From an uncultured Pseudomonadota bacterium (GTDB lineage: Bacteria > Pseudomonadota > Gammaproteobacteria > Burkholderiales > SG8-39), in contig CAITSH010000218.1 in NCBI GenBank assembly GCA_903895005.1, positions 1 to 18,264 of the forward strand: a stretch of 18,264 nt of DNA. The letters are read 5' to 3'. A model generated the notes under the pieces. That model was not told the DNA's origin. It made no database searches and saw only the letters and a list, made by a program, of their open reading frames with translations. The stretch's first letter is position 1. Every line of letters begins with the position of its first letter. The position numbers were made by a program, and so were the translations under genes. Shown here piece by piece: positions 14,431 to 18,264 of this stretch.

Positions 14431-15680
14431 TAAGCACGCCAGGCGAGCGCGGTGTGCGCAAGGTAAGCAAGGTGAGCAAGATACCCACCGGGCGGATAGG
14501 CCGCATCGGCCAAATCGTCCGCAGCGCCCGCGTTGCCTTCAGCGCCTGGCTGGCGTTCCTGGCATGCGTGCTCTTGATTCCGGGTGCAGCGCTCGCGCAC
14601 AAGGCGAGCGACAGTTACCTCGCGCTGAAAGTGCAGGGGGGGAAAATCGAGGGCCAGTGGGATATTGCGCTGCGCGACCTTGATTTTGCAATTGGCCTGG
14701 ACACCAACGGTGACGGAGAGATCACCTGGGGCGAGTTGCGCGCCCGCCACGCGGATATCGATGCCTATGCACTGGCGCGCCTGTCACTCGGCACTGGCAC
14801 CGCAGCCTGTCCTTTGCGCGTTACGCAGCACCTGGTCGACAATCACACCGACGGTGCTTATTCGGTGCTGCGCCTTGCCGCGGAGTGCCCGCACGAGATA
14901 AGCACACTCGATGTGCGCTACATGCTGTTGTTTGACCTTGACCCCCAGCACAAGGGCCTGCTGCGCTTCGAGTATCCGGGCGCAGGCAACGAAGCGGCGG
15001 TGAAGACGGCGATTTTTTCGCCTGACAAGCCGCAGCAGGCGCTGGTCGCTGCCGAGGTTTCACCCCTCGGACAGTTTATCGATTACGCGCGATCCGGCGT
15101 CTGGCACATCTGGATCGGCTTTGACCACATTCTGTTCCTGCTGTCGCTGCTGCTGCCCGCGGTGTTATACCTGGTGCGCGGCCGCTGGCAGGCGGTGGAG
15201 CGTTTCAACCCCGCGTTCTGGGACGTGTTTCGCATCGTCACCTCGTTCACCGTCGCGCATTCGATCACGCTGTCGCTCGCCACGCTTGGGCTTATTGCGC
15301 TGCCCTCACGGGTGGTCGAGTCTGCGATCGCCGCATCGGTGGTACTCGCCGCGCTCAACAACCTGTACCCGCTGTTCCAGGGACGTCGCTGGATGGTCGC
15401 CTTTTGCTTCGGGCTTATCCACGGTTTTGGTTTTGCCAGCGTGCTCGCCGACATGGGCCTGCCGCGCGGCGCCCTTGCTCTGGCGCTGGTGGGTTTCAAC
15501 CTTGGCGTCGAGGCCGGACAACTGACCATCGTCGCCGTGTTCCTGCCGACAGCCTATCTGCTGCGCCACGGCTGGTTTTACCGGCGCCTGGTGTTCACGG
15601 CTGGCTCCTGGCTGATCGTGCTGATTGCAGCGATCTGGTTTGCCGAACGGGCCTTTGACCTCAAGCTGATCAGCGCATAA
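14427..15680 (+). CDS. HupE/UreJ family membrane protein with an extracytoplasmic EF-hand
   Basis: The 417-residue protein has a long basic n-region (1-37, with repeats KVSKVSK and GRIGRIG), a signal segment cleaved probably after ALA57, and a soluble domain (58-about 210). A membrane part of about six or seven helices follows, with the family marks WHIWIGFDHILFLLSLLLP, AHSITLSLA, LNNLYPL and LIHGFGFASVL. HupE and UreJ relatives are linked to nickel or other metal handling, but this larger type with an outside domain is not assigned a substrate. Residues 92-103 (DTNGDGEITWGE) form a canonical calcium-binding EF-hand loop. GAGG at 14418-14421 precedes the ATG, which overlaps the TPR stop as ATGA. 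No hydrogenase or urease gene is present in the window. Confidence 0.82.
   Translation: MISTPGERGVRKVSKVSKIPTGRIGRIGQIVRSARVAFSAWLAFLACVLLIPGAALAHKASDSYLALKVQGGKIEGQWDIALRDLDFAIGLDTNGDGEITWGELRARHADIDAYALARLSLGTGTAACPLRVTQHLVDNHTDGAYSVLRLAAECPHEISTLDVRYMLLFDLDPQHKGLLRFEYPGAGNEAAVKTAIFSPDKPQQALVAAEVSPLGQFIDYARSGVWHIWIGFDHILFLLSLLLPAVLYLVRGRWQAVERFNPAFWDVFRIVTSFTVAHSITLSLATLGLIALPSRVVESAIAASVVLAALNNLYPLFQGRRWMVAFCFGLIHGFGFASVLADMGLPRGALALALVGFNLGVEAGQLTIVAVFLPTAYLLRHGWFYRRLVFTAGSWLIVLIAAIWFAERAFDLKLISA
14460..14477. repeat. in-frame tandem nonamer in the signal-peptide n-region
   Basis: AAGGTAAGC and AAGGTGAGC lie head to tail in frame and encode KVSKVS of the HupE/UreJ-like protein. A second near-repeat follows that encodes GRIGRIGQI. 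Because the unit is 9 bases, copy changes would lengthen the basic n-region without a frameshift. Confidence 0.5.
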
Positions 15681-15744
15681 GTGCATAAGTGCATAAGTGC
15701 ATAAGTGCATAAGTGCATAAGTGCATAAGTGCATAAGTGCATAA
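15681..15744. repeat. eight perfect tandem copies of the octamer GTGCATAA
   Basis: GTGCATAA is repeated eight times without a mismatch over 64 bases. A ninth, one-mismatch unit (GCGCATAA, 15673-15680) forms the last codons of the HupE/UreJ-like gene, whose stop TAA is part of it. The array therefore looks as if it grew from the 3' end of the gene. Each unit holds a TGCA palindrome, and the reverse strand reads TTATGCAC. Perfect identity suggests recent slippage expansion. There are no spacers, so it is not CRISPR. Confidence 0.97.
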
Positions 15745-15747
15745 ACG

Positions 15748-15769
15748 CGTCAGCGCGATCGTGCTGACG
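15748..15769. other. hairpin directly after the octamer array
   Basis: CGTCAGC (15748-15754) pairs with GCTGACG (15763-15769). With two more pairs inside, this leaves a GATC tetraloop. It lies 3 bases after the octamer array and about 70 bases after the HupE/UreJ stop, and could end that transcript. There is no T-run, so it is a candidate only. Confidence 0.4.
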
Positions 15770-16056
15770 GAGTTGGCTGGGTGGTCTATACGAGGCCGGA
15801 TCGGCAACGCTGCTTCGCTTTGGCCGGGCGCGCGCGTCTCACGCCCTCACGTATTCACCCCTTGCACTTTGGCCATCCGCGCAGAGTACTGCACACGTGC
15901 CGGGGACGAACGATCTATGTTGCGATGCGATGATAGCCGGTGTCCGCCAACTCACGCACCCGGTCGTCGCGCCCTGCGCTGATTTGGCGGGAAAACCGGT
16001 CTCTGTCTGGCGCATTCCCGCTTGTGCTGTAGCGTAGAATCAATTGCTTTTAATCG
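15770..16056. other. non-coding stretch before the sensor gene
   Basis: I find no convincing gene, RNA or repeat here. A short rightward frame at 15737-15982 has no homology I recognise and an arginine-rich composition typical of chance translation. TAGAAT at 16035-16040 could be a -10 box for the sensor gene, but no good -35 accompanies it. Confidence 0.5.
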
Positions 16057-18264
16057 ATGATCACAGGCACGCCTGATAGCCCTATGGCTTTATTGGCTCC
16101 CACCATACACCTCAAGACGCGGATTTCCCTGTTGGTGGCGGCGCTGGTTGTCGCGGGGATCTGGGGGCTTGCGTTGCGCGTCTCGACGGTGTTGCAGGCC
16201 GACCTCGAGAAACTGCTCGCCGAGCAGTTGTCTTCGACCGTCCGTTACATTGCGACCGACCTCGACAACAAGATAGAGCTGCGGTTCACGCTGCTCGACA
16301 ACCTTGCCGCGGCGATTACGCCGCAGATGCTGGCCGACCCGGCGAGTGCCCAGCGTTTCATCGATCAGCGCGGCATCCCGCCCGAGTTGTTTCCCACAGG
16401 GGTCGTCGTGCTTGACAGGGCGGGCACCGGCATCGCCGATTTTCCCCGTCTGCCAAAACGTGTCGGCGGCTCGCTCGCCGACCGCGACTGGTTTCGCGAA
16501 GTCATGTCCGGGAGCCCGCGCGCTCTGGGCACGCTGCTGGTCGGACGCTTTGCCGAAAATCCCCTGGTGCCCGTGGCGGTGCCTATTCGCGATAAGGCCG
16601 GCGCAGTCGCCGGCGTGCTGGTCAGTTCCTTTCATCCCTCGGACACGCATTTGTTCGGCCTGCTTGAGGAAACCGAGGTGGGCAGGGGAGGGACGATCCT
16701 GGTCGGCTCGCCGCGCGACCGCCTGTGGGTTTCGACCAACGATAAAAGCCTGTTCATGAAGCCGATGCCGGCGCGTGGCGTTAATCCGACACTGGACCGG
16801 CGCATCGACGAAGGATTCGAGGGTGCGGCCGTGGTGCCCCAGACGCAGGGTGAGGACAAGGGCATGCCGATGCTGCGCTTGAGCAAGACCATGAAGACCA
16901 CCGGCTGGATCGTCATTGCTTCTGTGCCACTGGGCAACGCGCTTGCCGCGGTTGACACGCTCAAGGCGCAGATTTACTTTGCGGCCCTGCTGTTTTCGCT
17001 GGCGCTGGCGGTGATCCTGCGTTTCGTGCTGGGGCGGCAACTGGCGCCGCTCGAGAGCGCCAGTGCCGCCATGCGCCGCATGAGCGCCGGGGAGCAGCCA
17101 TTTGCGCCGCTGGCCGTCGTTCGCCAAGATGAAATCGGGCAGATGGTGGGCCAGTTCAACGATCTGATGGCCGAGCGTAACGCCGCCGAGGCCGGTCTTC
17201 GCGAAAGCGAAGAAAAATTCCGCATGATCAGCGAAACCATCCTGCCTGATGACTTTGTGTGGGTGGCGGATGAATCGTTCGAGGCGCTCGCCTACGCCAG
17301 CCCCGGCTTCGAGCGCGTCTGGCGGCGGCCGCTGCAAAGCCTGCGGGACAACCCGCGCTCCCTTATCGACGCGATACACCCGGACGATCGGGAAAAATTC
17401 CTCGCCGACCAAGAGGTGCGCCGCGCCGGCCTGCCATTCAGTCATGAATATCGCATCCTATGGCCGGACGGCACGGCACGCCTTGTACGCGGCCGCGGCT
17501 ATCCGGTGAAAACCGCCGACGGGAAGGCGTTGTGCTATGTCGGCATTGCGCAGGACATAACCGAATCGCGGCTTTCCGAGCGTGAGTTGCAGCTTGAGCA
17601 CGAGGTTAGCCGCAGTCTCGCCGTTGCCGGCAGTGCATCGGCGGGCATTGTCGCCTTGTTGCGCCTGCTTTGCGAAATAGAGGATTGGCAGTGTGGCCGC
17701 TACTTCAGCCTCGACGAGAAGGCGGGCTTGTTGCGCTTTGCCGAGTTCTGGCACAAGCCCGGTGATATCAACGAGCGCTTTATCGCAATGTCGCATGCGA
17801 TCACCTTCGAGCCGGGCGCCGGCATCGTCGGGCAGGCCTGGCGGACCGGTCTTCCTGTTTGGGTGCCCGATGTCGGGGCGGACAGCCGCGCGCTGCACCG
17901 GCCGCCCGACAGCGAAACGACGCGGTATGGCGCATTCGCGTTTCCTGTCATGTCCTCTGGCAAGACCCTTGGCGTGATTTCGGTCACAAGTCACGAGGTG
18001 CGCAAGCCGGACGAGCGCCAGCTGCTGGCCCTGGGCACCATTACCAACCAACTCGGGCAGTTTCTGGAGCGTCGGCGCGCCGAGGATGAGCAGCAAAGGT
18101 TTCGCGCCGCGGTGGACGTTTCAGCCGATCTTGTGCTGTTGATCGACCCGGAGCGGATGAAATACATCGATGCAAACGAGACTGCGTGCACGCGGCTTGG
18201 CTACAGTCGCGAGGAGTTACTGTCGATGGGCCCGCATGACTTGTTCAGCGGAACACGCGACGAG
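16057..18264 (+). CDS. multidomain membrane sensor (dCache-HAMP-PAS-GAF-PAS), 3' end outside the window
   Basis: The reading frame stays open to the last base, giving at least 736 residues. Order, counted from ATG 16057: membrane helix (about 23-42), a periplasmic double-Cache-like domain (about 43-305, with DRDWFREV typical of Cache), second helix (about 306-326), HAMP (about 326-376, ending RQDEIGQMVGQFNDLM), PAS (about 381-504, with DAIHPDDREKF and YRILWPDG, ending VGIAQDITESR), GAF (about 510-675, with GAGIVGQAW and VPDV) and the beginning of another PAS (FRAAVDVSADLVLLID). The output domain lies beyond the window, so it may be a diguanylate cyclase, a phosphodiesterase or a histidine kinase. 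The nearby GGDEF gene slightly favours c-di-GMP signalling. ATG 16084 is an equally possible start; neither has a clear Shine-Dalgarno site. Confidence 0.9.
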   Translation, partial: MITGTPDSPMALLAPTIHLKTRISLLVAALVVAGIWGLALRVSTVLQADLEKLLAEQLSSTVRYIATDLDNKIELRFTLLDNLAAAITPQMLADPASAQRFIDQRGIPPELFPTGVVVLDRAGTGIADFPRLPKRVGGSLADRDWFREVMSGSPRALGTLLVGRFAENPLVPVAVPIRDKAGAVAGVLVSSFHPSDTHLFGLLEETEVGRGGTILVGSPRDRLWVSTNDKSLFMKPMPARGVNPTLDRRIDEGFEGAAVVPQTQGEDKGMPMLRLSKTMKTTGWIVIASVPLGNALAAVDTLKAQIYFAALLFSLALAVILRFVLGRQLAPLESASAAMRRMSAGEQPFAPLAVVRQDEIGQMVGQFNDLMAERNAAEAGLRESEEKFRMISETILPDDFVWVADESFEALAYASPGFERVWRRPLQSLRDNPRSLIDAIHPDDREKFLADQEVRRAGLPFSHEYRILWPDGTARLVRGRGYPVKTADGKALCYVGIAQDITESRLSERELQLEHEVSRSLAVAGSASAGIVALLRLLCEIEDWQCGRYFSLDEKAGLLRFAEFWHKPGDINERFIAMSHAITFEPGAGIVGQAWRTGLPVWVPDVGADSRALHRPPDSETTRYGAFAFPVMSSGKTLGVISVTSHEVRKPDERQLLALGTITNQLGQFLERRRAEDEQQRFRAAVDVSADLVLLIDPERMKYIDANETACTRLGYSREELLSMGPHDLFSGTRDE

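Noticed and set aside
15306..15734. Minus-strand ORF beginning in the octamer array with MHLCTYAL repeats
   Set aside because: It is only the translation of the octamer repeat running into antisense of the HupE/UreJ-like gene; no ribosome-binding site or domain is present.
15681..15744. CRISPR array
   Set aside because: The units are 8 bases with no spacers, and there are no cas genes.
16005..16040. Sigma54 promoter before the sensor gene
   Set aside because: TGGCGC is followed by a TTGTGC-like element, but the invariant GG-N10-GC spacing is not met.
16090..17445. 451-residue minus-strand ORF opposite the sensor gene
   Set aside because: The plus frame gives continuous Cache, HAMP and PAS domains; the minus frame gives low-information R/H/Q-rich sequence.

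Overview
The window is GC-rich chromosomal DNA, densely coding on both strands. It most resembles an environmental betaproteobacterium. This rests on the style of the PurK/PurE, GntK, HCCA-isomerase and CbbR-type LysR proteins, on alternative TTG/GTG starts with AGGAG/GGGGAG Shine-Dalgarno sites, and on very long antisense shadow ORFs. The genus cannot be read from the sequence. A bicarbonate-transporter homologue next to a CbbR/CmpR-type regulator hints at inorganic-carbon metabolism, but no RuBisCO or other Calvin-cycle gene lies in the window. I see no tRNA, rRNA, CRISPR, transposase or phage gene.

Layout. 1-146: an 11-bp inverted repeat and a tandem nonamer in front of the first gene. 147-2281: a DsbA-fold HCCA isomerase (+), a YdcF/DUF218 protein (-) meeting it tail to tail, and a divergent spermidine-synthase-like methyltransferase fold (+). 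2334-2357: a hairpin between convergent genes. 2390-5589 (-): sbtA-like bicarbonate permease, purE, purK and then gntK; the first three are joined by ATGA stop/start overlaps. 5676-5694: a palindrome of LysR type. 5685-6656 (+): the CbbR/CmpR-family regulator. 6755-10500 (+): a three-gene redox module made of a GlcD/cytokinin-dehydrogenase-like flavoprotein, a 2x[4Fe-4S] protein and a geranylgeranyl-reductase-like flavoprotein. A strong hairpin follows at 10546-10582. 10674-11051: thioredoxin with its own candidate promoter. 11115-15680 (+): membrane PAS-PAS-GGDEF cyclase, exported TPR protein and HupE/UreJ-family membrane protein with an EF-hand. 15681-15744: eight perfect copies of an octamer, then a non-coding stretch. 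16057-end: the 5' part of a dCache-HAMP-PAS-GAF-PAS sensor cut by the window edge.

How the genes may work together. The most striking arrangement is the coupling of a bicarbonate permease to PurE and PurK: PurK is an enzyme that consumes bicarbonate, so the operon may supply substrate to purine synthesis under a carbon-responsive LysR regulator. The second is the flavin/iron-sulfur/GGR-like trio, which looks like a short electron-transfer chain acting on an unknown, perhaps lipid or prenyl, substrate. The right third is dominated by membrane signalling proteins and a TPR/HupE pair. Short tandem repeats of several different unit lengths (7, 8 and 9 bp) recur between or at the edges of genes.
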